Source of the DNA: Sulfotelmatobacter sp963788225
Lineage (GTDB): Bacteria > Acidobacteriota > Terriglobia > Terriglobales > Acidobacteriaceae
Assembly: GCA_963788225.1 (NCBI GenBank)
Contig: CAWBGI010000002.1
Coordinates: 1-64,000 of the forward strand
Length of the DNA stretch: 64,000 nucleotides
Reading direction: 5' to 3'
Part shown: positions 9,608 to 16,849 of the stretch, one piece after another
Position numbering within the stretch: the first letter of the stretch is position 1
Layout of the letters: each line of letters begins with the position of its first letter
The notes under the pieces: generated by a model
Seen by the model: only the letters and a program-made list of their open reading frames with translations
What the model was told of the DNA's origin: nothing
Database searches by the model: none
Position numbers and translations under genes: made by a program

Positions 9608-11128
9608 CTATGAATGCCGGGCGACCCACACAGCGGGAGTAAGGTCTGGAAGGCACCTAATCGGGAGATCGGCAAGGCCGGGGAGAATCGTGGAAAAGTA
9701 ATCCCGCACCGGGACTTGCAGCCGACGGCAGCTTTCCACGACCGAGAGAATCGCCGCAACCTTCGGTCCCGCTTGTGGGCTGCCGATGTGCAACCAATTC
9801 TTTCGACCAAGAGCTACCGGACGCATGGAGTTCTCCGCCAGGTTAGTACTTAGCTCTAATTCGGGATACTCCAAGAAGCGGGTGAGCTTCTTCCACAGTG
9901 CGAGCGCGTACTGGCAGGCCTTGCTAAGTGCGCTGGAAGGCAATGCAACGGACTGCGCTGCCTCGATCTTGCTGCGGATATCATCGAGAAGAGGTCTCAC
10001 TGTTTCCTGACGCCGGATATGGCGCGCCGCAGTAGTCAGCGTTTTGCGGCGAGCTTCTGCATCGACGGCAAACAGTGCGTCCATCTGAGCCACAATCGGG
10101 GTTGCAGCCGGATCTCGGGGATTTAGCTGCACTGCTTCGAAAAACTGTCTTCTTGCATGAGACCAACAAGCGGCATGCACCATTCTCGGCCCACCGATTT
10201 GGTCATACGCTGCATAGCCGTCGGTTTGGAGAATGCCTTCGAACTGTCCCAGGAACTGCTTCGGCCCATCGCGCCCACGGCCTAGACGGAAGTCGAACAC
10301 CAAGGTTCCTCCGGGGCGACTGTATTGCCAGAGGTACGCTTGGTGGTTCTTACCTCGGCCCTCGCGTGTCTGCACATCGACTGGGGTTTCATCCGCCTGA
10401 ATGTAACTTCCGCTGATCAATTCTCGCCTCATTGCCGCGACCATCGGGATCAGCAACTCGCCGACTTTGAGGACCCAGCCGTCCAGCGTTGCGCGGCTGA
10501 TTTCCAAGCCGAGGTCCCTTTCCAGAATCATGCTCTGCCGATGCAGGGGCGTGTGATTGCAATATTTGCCGACGACCGTCTCGATGACGATCCGGTCACT
10601 CGCCAGGCACTTCTCGATGATCCGTGGCGGCAGGGGCGCTGAGACGACGCCGCGATCCTCACACGACCGGCAAGCCCGCTTCTCTCGTTTCGTGACCAGT
10701 ACGAAGTACTTCGCCGGTTCCATGTCCAGTTGGGAACTCTCCTCGTAGCCGATCACCACTGTTTCTTTTCCGCAGCGTTTGCATACGCGCTGATCTAATG
10801 CGCAGGGCAGAATCCGCTCAACGCGAGGAAGACTCGCAGGCAACTCCTGGCGACCCGGATGCTTGACGGATTTCTTGGTCGAGCGATGCACTGGCGCGTG
10901 CTCGCTCTCCGCCTGCTCGATCATTTCACTGACGACAGGCTCAAGCGCGAACAATTGCATTTGCGCCTGCGAAAGTTTTTCTCCGCCCGCTCCATACTTC
11001 TCGATCCGCATCAGCCGCAGACGCTCTTCCAGCACACGAATCCGCAACTCCGCATACTGTAGCTTGCTCTTAAGTTGTGCGATGAGTTCCAGATCGGCCG
11101 GTGCTGAAGGAATGGAAGCTAAACTCAC
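9608..11128 (-). CDS. tnpC: IS66 transposase TnpC
   Basis: The DDE transposase of the IS66 element, 506 residues. In order: an N-terminal leucine-rich coiled coil (about 12-45), the zinc-binding segment with CKRCGKE and CRSCEDRG, the DDE core starting at YIQADETPVDV (first aspartate) and ILQTDGYAAYDQI (second), the CWSHARRQFFEAV block, and the C-terminal catalytic glutamate region STNLAENSMRPVALGRKNW. It ends with the usual LTPAVWV tail. It appears full length and potentially active. Confidence 0.95.
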   Translation of the reverse strand: MSLASIPSAPADLELIAQLKSKLQYAELRIRVLEERLRLMRIEKYGAGGEKLSQAQMQLFALEPVVSEMIEQAESEHAPVHRSTKKSVKHPGRQELPASLPRVERILPCALDQRVCKRCGKETVVIGYEESSQLDMEPAKYFVLVTKREKRACRSCEDRGVVSAPLPPRIIEKCLASDRIVIETVVGKYCNHTPLHRQSMILERDLGLEISRATLDGWVLKVGELLIPMVAAMRRELISGSYIQADETPVDVQTREGRGKNHQAYLWQYSRPGGTLVFDFRLGRGRDGPKQFLGQFEGILQTDGYAAYDQIGGPRMVHAACWSHARRQFFEAVQLNPRDPAATPIVAQMDALFAVDAEARRKTLTTAARHIRRQETVRPLLDDIRSKIEAAQSVALPSSALSKACQYALALWKKLTRFLEYPELELSTNLAENSMRPVALGRKNWLHIGSPQAGPKVAAILSVVESCRRLQVPVRDYFSTILPGLADLPIRCLPDLTPAVWVARHS

Positions 11129-11181
11129 AATGAGTAAATGATTTACCAGAGTCGATCGAAACGTTCAAACAACCACGCAAC

Positions 11182-11556
11182 TCATGCGGCAGCGTGTCCC
11201 TCGGGGGAAACCTTCCGGTACCACCGCTTGTGCTTGGTTTTGGTCAAATCGATCCCACCCAACAACAGAGAAAGCTCTTCGTGACTCAGGATGACCTTGC
11301 CCTGCGCATCACCGGATTGCGGCCAGGTGAAACGCCCTTTCTCCAACCTCTTGGCACAGACCCAGAGTCCGCTTCCGTCCCAGACGAGGACCTTCAACCG
11401 ATTGCGCTGGCCGTTGCAGAACAAGAACAGGTGCCCGCTCAGAGGCTCACACGACAATCGATCCCGAACCAGTCCGTACAGCCCTTCGAACCCCTTGCGC
11501 ATGTCGGTGACCCCGGCGGCCAGATAGATCCGTGTGGCTGGACCCAGTCCAAACAC
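11182..11556 (-). CDS. tnpB: IS66 accessory protein TnpB
   Basis: Small IS66 Orf2 protein of 124 residues with the family pattern IYLAAGVTDMRKGFEGLYGL near the N-terminus and GHLFLFCNGQRNRLKVLVWD, then GLWVCAKRLEKGRFTWP. It is required with TnpA and TnpC for transposition in studied IS66 elements. It starts four bases after the tnpA stop and precedes tnpC by about 50 bases, so the three are co-transcribed. Intact. Confidence 0.95.
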   Translation of the reverse strand: MFGLGPATRIYLAAGVTDMRKGFEGLYGLVRDRLSCEPLSGHLFLFCNGQRNRLKVLVWDGSGLWVCAKRLEKGRFTWPQSGDAQGKVILSHEELSLLLGGIDLTKTKHKRWYRKVSPEGHAAA

Positions 11557-11559
11557 GGC

Positions 11560-11919
11560 TTACGCCCGCTCCAGGATGCCCACCAGGCGTTCGAACGTAC
11601 TCGTATCAAAATCAGGATGCACCTCGATCCGGCGCCCGCCCGGCAGCACCACGGCTAGCCCACAACTCGATTCGTGCTGGGTCGGCGAGTCCCTGGCCGC
11701 CAACTCCACCGGCACCAAACGACCGGCCGAGGAAATTGGCTTACGCCTTCTCTTCCAACGCAGTTTCTTTAGATGGCGATCCAGTGTGCTGAAGCTCAAA
11801 CCTCGACTCTGGCAAAACCCGCTCCGCCGCATACCGCTGCTCACAAACTCGGCCACCAACTGCCGAACCTCCGCTCGTGTACGTCGCTTGGGCGCTGACA
11901 ACTCTGTTTTTGCGGTCAT
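11560..11919 (-). CDS. tnpA: IS66 accessory protein TnpA
   Basis: First gene of the IS66 element, 119 residues. The N-terminal half is a helix-turn-helix (VRQLVAEFVSSGMRRSGFCQ then GLSFSTLDRHLKKLRWKRR), followed by the conserved end region GLAVVLPGGRRIEVHPDFD and FERLVGILERA. Its start is about 57 bases inside the element terminus. Intact. Confidence 0.9.
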   Translation of the reverse strand: MTAKTELSAPKRRTRAEVRQLVAEFVSSGMRRSGFCQSRGLSFSTLDRHLKKLRWKRRRKPISSAGRLVPVELAARDSPTQHESSCGLAVVLPGGRRIEVHPDFDTSTFERLVGILERA

Positions 11920-11976
11920 CCGGACACTTCAACACAGGCCCCGCCTGTCGAACAGGTGTGTTGGTCAGACGCTTAC

Positions 11977-12224
11977 TATTGAAGGGCACGCGGATGCCGG
12001 TGGCCGCAGTCTTCGAGAACCTCGAGGCCGGAGCCAATCTCGACGACATCATGGAGTGGTATGACGGTCTCGATCGCGAACAGGTCAAGGCCGTGATCGA
12101 GTTCGCCGCCCGCAGCCTCGACAAGGCGCCTGCCTTGGAGCTTTACGCCCGCCTCGAAAAAACTCAGCCTGGCTCGGAGGAGTCCAAGCGCATTTCTGCG
12201 CAAATCGTTGACGCCATCGGCTAA
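11977..12224 (+). pseudogene. DUF433-domain protein, 5' end removed by IS66
   Basis: Directly beyond the IS66 terminus the plus strand reads LLKGTRMPVAAVFENLEAG, then NLDDIMEWYDGLDREQVKAV and ASRSLD-like helical sequence. This is the second half of a DUF433 domain, whose normal start (an E-x2-GKP-x-IRGTR-like segment) is missing: the reading frame upstream is IS66 DNA. DUF433 proteins often act as antitoxins beside PIN-like toxins; no toxin gene follows here, only dispersed repeats. The N-terminal part was not found on the far side of the IS, so the insertion was accompanied by a deletion or later loss. Confidence 0.7.
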
Positions 12225-12272
12225 CGCATGGCGGCTGTCCGGATTAGGCCATTTCCCTTTTGGCGGCGACAG

Positions 12273-12354
12273 AAAGTCAAAATCCCCACCCTTGCCGCTT
12301 GAGTTCGCAGGATATTTTCTCGCTGTGTTGAACGCGGCAAGGATGGGGCACCCG
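12273..12354. repeat. dispersed palindromic repeat, family A
   Basis: An imperfect hairpin: AAAATCCCCACCCTTGCCGC on the left and GCGGCAAGGATGGGGCACCC on the right, about 30 bases of loop between. Close copies lie at 19519-19596 and 13373-13445. It is intergenic. Confidence 0.75.
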
Positions 12355-12377
12355 CACTTATCTGCTGCTGGCGGACA

Positions 12378-12422
12378 GCAGATTCCTCCTGTCTCGCTTC
12401 GCTCGCGCGTCGGAATGACAAG
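12378..12422. repeat. dispersed repeat, family C
   Basis: Core GTCTCGCTTCGCTCGCGCGT followed by CGGAATGACAAG, preceded by CAGATTCCTCCT. The same string recurs almost exactly at 16666-16710, with degraded copies after it and a relative at 20481-20522. Confidence 0.75.
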
Positions 12423-12556
12423 GGTTGTGGGCGGCGATAGCTACTTTTGTAGGGCCTACTTTCGTAGGTATTGCGCTTCCCGGATTGGCACGATTTTTCT
12501 TGACTCCGTGGGAAGCGGGTGAAATCATTTAGTTATAGCCGATGTGGCTTATTAAA

Positions 12557-12589
12557 GCCCCTTCCGACCGGTGGTCGGAGGGGGTTTTT
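12557..12589. terminator. rho-independent terminator-like hairpin
   Basis: Twelve-base arms CCCCTTCCGACC and GGTCGGAGGGGG around a three-base loop, followed by TTTTT. It would end transcription moving right out of the DUF433 remnant and repeat region. Confidence 0.75.
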
Positions 12590-12706
12590 GCGTTTGGGGT
12601 GTGTCACGGAACGATAGGGCGGTGGAGATGGAGGTCCTTCAGCGACATAAGGCCGTCGCTTCAGGATGACAGCGCTTGGCTAAATCTGAAAAGGAGTGGG
12701 TGGTTT

Positions 12707-12903
12707 ATGAGTGAGGATTTGGTGGCGGGTGAAGTGGCTGTGGCGGAGACTATTACTATTTGGGCTGGGGCGGAGGAGTGGGATTCTCAGCGGGGGAAGA
12801 AGGCTAAATCCAATTCAAGATCAGGGTCAAAGTCAAAAGCAGCGGGCAGGAGTGCAGGAGTGCCCGCTCCACACAGGCAAGGTTTGCACGAGCAGACGAA
12901 GAG
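12707..12903 (+). pseudogene. probable true 5' end of the endonuclease gene, out of frame
   Basis: An ATG at 12707 with a good ribosome site (AAGGAG about ten bases upstream) opens MSEDLVAGEVAVAETITIWA and a Lys/Ser-rich stretch. It then enters a family B repeat (12825-12880) that holds a perfect tandem duplication of AGGAGTGC (12848-12855 and 12856-12863). Other copies of this repeat have one such unit. Deleting one unit puts this ORF exactly in frame with the endonuclease at 12904 (189 bases, 63 codons) with no stop between. I therefore infer one gene of about 205 residues whose frame is broken by an 8-bp duplication. Confidence 0.6.
12825..12880. repeat. dispersed repeat, family B, with 8-bp tandem duplication
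   Basis: Core CAAAGTCAAAAGCAGCGGGC, AGGAGTGC twice, then CCGCTCCACAC. Single-unit relatives are at 14528-14570 and 18479-18519. This copy lies inside a gene and encodes a Ser/Lys/Arg-rich linker when in frame. Confidence 0.75.
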
Positions 12904-13335
12904 TTGCGACTTACTCCTAAGCAGTTGGGGGAGATTGCGGAGGCGGAGTTTATTGCTCGGGGGGTGGAGTTGCGGTTTATTGTGGCTAAGCCCTGGGGAG
13001 ACAGCGAGAGTTATGACTATATTGTGAACGCGCGGAGGAGTTTTAATTTCTGGAGGGTGCAGGTTAAGTCGGCGCACGTGGCGGGCGAGGATGGGACTTA
13101 CAGCATTCGGGCGCACGATCACGCGCTGAGGCCTTATAGCGCTGAGGATATTGATGCTCTGGTGGCTTACGCGCGGCCGGAGCGGGCCTGGTATGTGTTT
13201 CCGGTGCGGGTGGTGGAGCGGGTGACGGGGCTGAAGCTTTATCCGGCGAGCCGGGGGAAGCGGTCGAAGTATGAGAAGTATCGGGAGGCCTGGGAGGTCT
13301 TGCGGAAGCCGGTGCGGAGAAGGCGAAAGAAGTAG
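12904..13335 (+). CDS. PD-(D/E)XK endonuclease-like protein
   Basis: The intact reading frame encodes 143 residues from a TTG codon. It resembles the group I intron-associated PD-(D/E)XK endonuclease family: LTPKQLGEIAEAEFIARG carries the first glutamate, DSESYDYIV the catalytic aspartate region, and FWRVQVKSAHV the Q/E-x-K active-site pair; DALVAYARPERAWYVFPVRV is the conserved later strand pair. The family binds and possibly cleaves DNA; in Acidobacteria most members are not associated with introns. The TTG has no good ribosome site, and the real start is probably at 12707. Ends in a basic tail. Confidence 0.7.
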   Translation: MRLTPKQLGEIAEAEFIARGVELRFIVAKPWGDSESYDYIVNARRSFNFWRVQVKSAHVAGEDGTYSIRAHDHALRPYSAEDIDALVAYARPERAWYVFPVRVVERVTGLKLYPASRGKRSKYEKYREAWEVLRKPVRRRRKK

Positions 13336-13372
13336 CGGACGATGGAAGCAAACTCCCAAGAAGTTGGCGGAT

Positions 13373-13445
13373 GGGGAATCCCACCCTTGCCGCTCTGGTG
13401 CCGGGGAAAATCGGCTGCCGAGACGCGGCAAGGTTGGGGCACCCG
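13373..13445. repeat. dispersed palindromic repeat, family A
   Basis: GGGGAATCCCACCCTTGCCG on the left, GCGGCAAGGTTGGGGCACCC on the right. Compared with 12273 and 19519 the outer GGAATCCC/GGGGCACCC arms are better kept than the centre. Confidence 0.7.
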
Positions 13446-13510
13446 CCATTTTTCGGAGGAAGAGGAAGAAGGGACGCGCGACGATCAGAATCCCTAGGGT
13501 TCAGCGCTTT

Positions 13511-13553
13511 GGAATCCCATGTCTCGCAAAAACGGCGAGACATGGGGCACCCT
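13511..13553. repeat. family A variant with a different stem
   Basis: Same outer frame (GGAATCCCA on the left, TGGGGCACCC on the right) but the internal stem is TGTCTCGC/GCGAGACA around AAAAACG instead of CCTTGCCGC/GCGGCAAGG. It lies 65 bases after the previous copy. Confidence 0.7.
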
Positions 13554-13580
13554 CGTTCCAATAAGCTCCGTTCGTTACAA

Positions 13581-14393
13581 CTATTTTGCCTCCGCCGGCG
13601 CATTCGACTTCAGGTGATAGCCGGTTCTGGGAGCGCGGCGGGCTGCGCCGGCGGCCGGAAGCAGCGGGGCCGGCGAGATTCCTTGTTGGGTGCCGAGCAT
13701 GAAGTCGGCGCCTCCGCCATCTTCCTGCATCTTGCCGTTGGGACCGAAGACGATGAGGCCGCTGTCGCCGCCGGGGGTTCCCTGCGCGATGGTGACGAAG
13801 CCGTATTGGTCCGACGTGATGGCGATGGTGTTGATGGCCGGCTCGAATATGTTGTATTGCGTGACGGCGAAGGTGCTTTTGTTAATCTCGACGACCACGG
13901 GGTTCTGGTTGGTGCCGATGAAGAGGAATCCGGTGTTGGCGGCCATGGAAGTCAGCGCAGTAGAGCTGCCGGTCAGCGGCAGAGTGAGGGTCTTCGAGAG
14001 GGTGACGGTGGTGGTGTCGAAGGTGGAAGTAATGGTGTCGACTTTCTTGTAGACATAGAGCTTCACGCTGCTGCCGCCGGAGTCAACGACGTAAATTTGG
14101 CGCGTGGCCACCTCTCCCTTCACCGAGGGATTGCCTTCTATCATCGCGCCCAGCGAGACGAAGGGACCGATGCTGCCGAAGTCGTAACAGCCTTCTGTGT
14201 CCGTGGTAGAGCCGCAGACGATCCAGTCGACGGTGGTCTGGCCGTCGCTGGAGAACAAAGAGTAGGTGGTGTAAAGATTGGCGTCGGGGGCGGCGGCCGG
14301 ATTCGCCGAGCCGTGGGCGCGGACCGGCGTAACGGCGGCGACGGCCAACAGAATTGTGAATATCACAACGCCACGTTGCAGGATGTGGGACAT
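13581..14393 (-). CDS. exported protein of unknown function
   Basis: Secreted protein of 270 residues. I choose the ATG at 14393 (MSHILQRGVVIFTILLAVAA), which starts a clean signal peptide and has AGGAGA eight bases upstream; the longer frame adds an unlikely Pro/Arg-rich leader. The mature protein has several repeated beta-like segments (TRQIYVVDSGGSSVKLYVYK, TSMAANTGFLFIGTNQNPVV, ITSDQYGFVTIAQGTPGGDS) that suggest a beta-propeller or NHL-like fold. Three cysteines lie in the first third. The C-terminal 40 residues are Ala/Pro/Arg-rich. No family recognised. Confidence 0.65.
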   Translation of the reverse strand: MSHILQRGVVIFTILLAVAAVTPVRAHGSANPAAAPDANLYTTYSLFSSDGQTTVDWIVCGSTTDTEGCYDFGSIGPFVSLGAMIEGNPSVKGEVATRQIYVVDSGGSSVKLYVYKKVDTITSTFDTTTVTLSKTLTLPLTGSSTALTSMAANTGFLFIGTNQNPVVVEINKSTFAVTQYNIFEPAINTIAITSDQYGFVTIAQGTPGGDSGLIVFGPNGKMQEDGGGADFMLGTQQGISPAPLLPAAGAARRAPRTGYHLKSNAPAEAK

Positions 14394-14527
14394 GGAGATT
14401 TCTCCTGGGCAAAGTCGGCCGCGGGCGGGGCACCGCGGTTCAGGCTGCGGGGACATTTTGTTCGCAGTTGGAGGGTTTGTCAATGTGCAGAAAATTGCGG
14501 GGCCAGCGCGGCCTTGGGATGAATAGC

Positions 14528-14570
14528 AAAGTCAAAGGCAGCGGGCGGGGGCGCCCGCTCCACACGGGCA
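14528..14570. repeat. dispersed repeat, family B, split by IS256
   Basis: AAAGTCAAAGGCAGCGGGCG, GGGGCGCCCGCTCCACACGG. The arm AAGTCAAAGG has an inverted partner (CCTTTTGACTT) beginning right of the IS256 target duplication at about 15875, so the IS256 element inserted inside this repeat unit. Confidence 0.65.
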
Positions 14571-14573
14571 GAC

Positions 14574-14581
14574 GTCTTTCC
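14574..14581. repeat. IS256 target-site duplication, left copy
   Basis: GTCTTTCC, identical to 15869-15876 on the other side of the element; eight bases is the usual IS256 duplication length. Confidence 0.92.
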
Positions 14582-15868
14582 GGTGACGTAACTTTGATTG
14601 TGTAAAAAGCGAGAGGGTGTAAGTTGGCTTTGGCCTAGCAAGCTAAAGCCTTTCCGAAAGGAGACCTACACCCATGGCGAAGATAATCCCAATCACGGAG
14701 CATTACCAACATTTTCTGGCGGAGATGAAAGAGAGTTTCTGGGGCGATGTGTACGGCGAGACGAAACGGCTGTGGAAAGAGCGTTTGGAGGCGGATTCGC
14801 GGCGGGAGCGGGACCGGTATGCGGTGCGCGAAGTGTATCAGCGGCGGAGCAGCCGGCGGCAGCCCTATCGCAATGGCTACTACGAACGGGATTTCGTGAC
14901 TCGGTTGGGGACGATCCGGCTGCGGGTGGCGCGCACCCGCGGGAAGAGTTTTCTGCCGCGTGGGCTAGAACCTTTTCAGCGGCGCGCCGAAGATGTGTCG
15001 ATGCTGATTCGGGAGGCATTTCTGCGCGGCCTCTCGACGCGGCAGGTGGGGCGGGTGGTGGCCACGGTGAGCGAAGAAGTGGTGAGCCCGCAGACGGTGT
15101 CGAAGCTGACGCGGGATCTGGACGAGGTGGTGCGCCAGTTCCACCAAGCGCGGTTGGAAGACAACTACGCCTATCTGTTTTTGGACGGAGTGAGCTTGCG
15201 GGTGCGGCGTCCGGCGGGACGCAAGCGGGTGCAGATGCTGGTGGCCTACGGAGTGCGGCGCGACGGCACCCGCCATCTGCTGGCGTTTTTGCGCAGCCAA
15301 GGCGAAAGCCAGGCGGACTGGGAAGGGCTGCTGCAGGATATGTATCGGCGCGGACTGGAGGGCAAGGCGCTGGGCCTGATCGTCACCGATGGCTGTGCTG
15401 GCCTGGCGGCGGCGATCCGCACCGTGTATCCGCGCGTGCGGCATCAGCGTTGCTGGGCGCACAAGATGCGCAACATTTTAGAGAAGGTGAAGAAGGCCGA
15501 TTTCGACGCGGTGAAACAGGACGCGCAAGCCATCTACCAAGCCGAAAGCCGTGCCCATGCCGAGGCCGCTTTTCGCGCCTTCCGCGCCCATTGGCGGGGG
15601 AAGTACGGTCCCATGGTGCGCCAACTGGAGTGCGATCTGCCGGAGCTGCTTTCGGTGTTCGCTTTCCCCGCGCACCTGCGTAAGAAGCTGCGCACCACTA
15701 ACGTGATTGAACGCTGCTTCGTGGAAGTGCGCCGCCGCACCCGGCCCATGGTTTGTTTTGTGAATGTAGCTAGTGTCGACCGCATCCTCTACTCCATCTT
15801 CCAGAGATTCAACTTGGAATGGAAAACCCGCACCCTCAACCTATTTACACAGGCAGCTTGACATCACC
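14582..15868 (+). mobile_element. IS256-family insertion sequence, 1287 bp
   Basis: Bounded by perfect 8-bp direct repeats and by imperfect inverted ends: left GGTGACGTAACTTTGATTGT, right (read inward) GGTGATGTCAAGCTGCCTGT, both continuing GTAAA. It carries one intact transposase. The perfect duplication and intact gene point to a recent insertion, so the element may be mobile. It lies within a family B dispersed repeat, 75 bases upstream of the unknown gene at 15943. Confidence 0.95.
14674..15861 (+). CDS. IS256-family transposase
   Basis: Transposase of 395 residues, a normal length for the family, with a ribosome site (AAAGGAG) before the ATG. Visible family blocks: the N-terminal domain ending YRNGYYERDFVTRLGTIRLR; the DDE core with LFLDGVSLRVRR (first aspartate) and LIVTDGCAGLAAAIRTVYP (second aspartate), then HQRCWAHKMRNILEKV; and the C-terminal glutamate in RTTNVIERCFVEVRRRTRPM. 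No frameshift. The stop lies seven bases inside the element's right end. Confidence 0.95.
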   Translation: MAKIIPITEHYQHFLAEMKESFWGDVYGETKRLWKERLEADSRRERDRYAVREVYQRRSSRRQPYRNGYYERDFVTRLGTIRLRVARTRGKSFLPRGLEPFQRRAEDVSMLIREAFLRGLSTRQVGRVVATVSEEVVSPQTVSKLTRDLDEVVRQFHQARLEDNYAYLFLDGVSLRVRRPAGRKRVQMLVAYGVRRDGTRHLLAFLRSQGESQADWEGLLQDMYRRGLEGKALGLIVTDGCAGLAAAIRTVYPRVRHQRCWAHKMRNILEKVKKADFDAVKQDAQAIYQAESRAHAEAAFRAFRAHWRGKYGPMVRQLECDLPELLSVFAFPAHLRKKLRTTNVIERCFVEVRRRTRPMVCFVNVASVDRILYSIFQRFNLEWKTRTLNLFTQAA

Positions 15869-15876
15869 GTCTTTCC
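15869..15876. repeat. IS256 target-site duplication, right copy
   Basis: GTCTTTCC, identical to 14574-14581. Confidence 0.92.
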
Positions 15877-15942
15877 TTTTGACTTGAGTCCTGGGGCGAA
15901 GTTCGATACTGTGTGTGCCGGACATTGGACGGGACAGGGACC

Positions 15943-16221
15943 ATGGCTGACGCATACGAGGAGTGGATGAAGGAGGTCCGCGCGGCGTTTGAGTCGCTCA
16001 ACGTGCCGATGGCGGACTGGCAGCTGATTGGTTATTTCGATTACCGCAGAGAGTTTGACGCTGGCGTGAAACCTGAGGAGGCCGCGACCAAGGCGAACCG
16101 CCACTGGTGGCATGAGTGGAACAAGTCTCTGAAGCAGCACTGTCCGCAGACGGAAGACTGCTGGCTTCCGCGCGGGCATCAAGGCTTGTGCCAGCCGATC
16201 GCCGGCACGGGGCAGGCATGA
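15943..16221 (+). CDS. small protein of unknown function
   Basis: Encodes 92 residues from the ATG at 15943 (MADAYEEWMKEVRAAFESLN). Cytoplasmic by appearance: mostly helical, Trp-rich (WHEWNKSLK region) with a C-terminal Cys/His cluster (HCPQTEDCWLPRGHQGLC) that could bind a metal. The last codons overlap the ATG of the next gene (16218), so translation of the two is likely coupled. The IS256 element lies just upstream and may have separated the gene from its promoter. No family recognised. Confidence 0.6.
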   Translation: MADAYEEWMKEVRAAFESLNVPMADWQLIGYFDYRREFDAGVKPEEAATKANRHWWHEWNKSLKQHCPQTEDCWLPRGHQGLCQPIAGTGQA

Positions 16222-16658
16222 TGACGCTATGGAAGAAGCCACGGTTTACGGCGGCGCGAGTTCTGGTGGCTCTGGCTTTGCTGATGGTGCCGGGGGTCAC
16301 GCTGGCGGGAGAGTCTTTTGACGGCAAGTGGCAGACCACCGTCTCTTGCGAAAATTTTCGGGATGCGCTTGGTTTTTCTTACCGCTTCGTGAGTGAAGTG
16401 AAAGACGGCAAATTCCGAGGGTTACACGGGGCTGAAGGTCAGCCCGGTTCCCTGCTGATCGAAGGCAAGATCGACGCTGATGGCACGGGCAAGCTGTATG
16501 CTACGGGCCGCACCGGGTCGAAGGAGTACGTCCCGGGACGCGACGCGCCGCGCGGCACCGAGTACAACTACAACATCGACGCTCACTTTAAGGGCGGCCA
16601 GGGAACCGGGAAGCGGATCGAGGGCCGGCCATGTGCGTTCACGTTTGAGAAGCAGTGA
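16218..16658 (+). CDS. exported protein of unknown function
   Basis: Secreted protein of 146 residues starting MMTLWKKPRFTAARVLVALA, with signal cleavage expected after VTLA (about residue 30). The mature part resembles a common short beta-barrel-like exported family: FDGKWQTTVSCEN at the start, GLHGAEGQPGSLLIEGKID in the middle, and a final GRPCAFTFEKQ strand; the two cysteines may pair. Start overlaps the previous stop. Function unknown; likely periplasmic. Confidence 0.7.
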   Translation: MMTLWKKPRFTAARVLVALALLMVPGVTLAGESFDGKWQTTVSCENFRDALGFSYRFVSEVKDGKFRGLHGAEGQPGSLLIEGKIDADGTGKLYATGRTGSKEYVPGRDAPRGTEYNYNIDAHFKGGQGTGKRIEGRPCAFTFEKQ

Positions 16659-16665
16659 GCATGAA

Positions 16666-16772
16666 GCAGATTCCTCCTGTCTCGCTTCGCTCGCGCGTCG
16701 GAATGACAAGAATTTAAGCTTCGCTCGTATGACGAGGGTTTGGGTTTCGCTCGCGCGCCGGAATGACAGGGG
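16666..16772. repeat. family C repeat with two degraded tandem copies
   Basis: The first unit (16666-16710) matches 12378-12422 nearly base for base. It is followed by GCTTCGCTCGTATGACGAGG and TTTCGCTCGCGCGCCGGAAT-GACAGG, which look like decayed repeats of the same core. Confidence 0.7.
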
Positions 16773-16849
16773 GGAGAATAAGCGCGATTTAATTCATGTT
16801 TTGGCTGCGGATGCCGATCTCTCGTGGATAAGAGGGAAAGGAGCTGCTC

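Larger units (their letters stand above)
9608..11976 (-). mobile_element. IS66-family insertion sequence
   Basis: Three genes in the classical order tnpA, tnpB, tnpC, all intact. The tnpA-side end is well defined: reading on the minus strand it begins GTAAGCGTCTGACCAACACA at 11976, a typical IS66 terminus. I did not find a convincing partner repeat just past the tnpC stop (9540-9610), so the left limit given is the tnpC stop; that end may be diverged or deleted. It abuts a truncated DUF433 gene at 11977. Confidence 0.85.

Noticed and set aside
12221..12421. Minus-strand ORF MSFRRASEARQEES and its near-duplicate at 16422-16709
   Set aside because: The shared N-terminus is just the family C repeat translated; not a protein family.
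12273..12422. Possible CRISPR array, because of closely spaced repeated palindromes
   Set aside because: Units differ in length and family, no regular spacers and no cas genes in the window.
13371..14522. Plus-strand ORF of 383 residues, Gly/Arg/Val-rich
   Set aside because: Antisense to a gene with a signal peptide and ribosome site; begins inside dispersed repeats.
14598..15683. Plus-strand ORF of 361 residues overlapping the IS256 transposase
   Set aside because: Gly/Ala/Arg-rich out-of-frame translation of the transposase gene, no own motifs.
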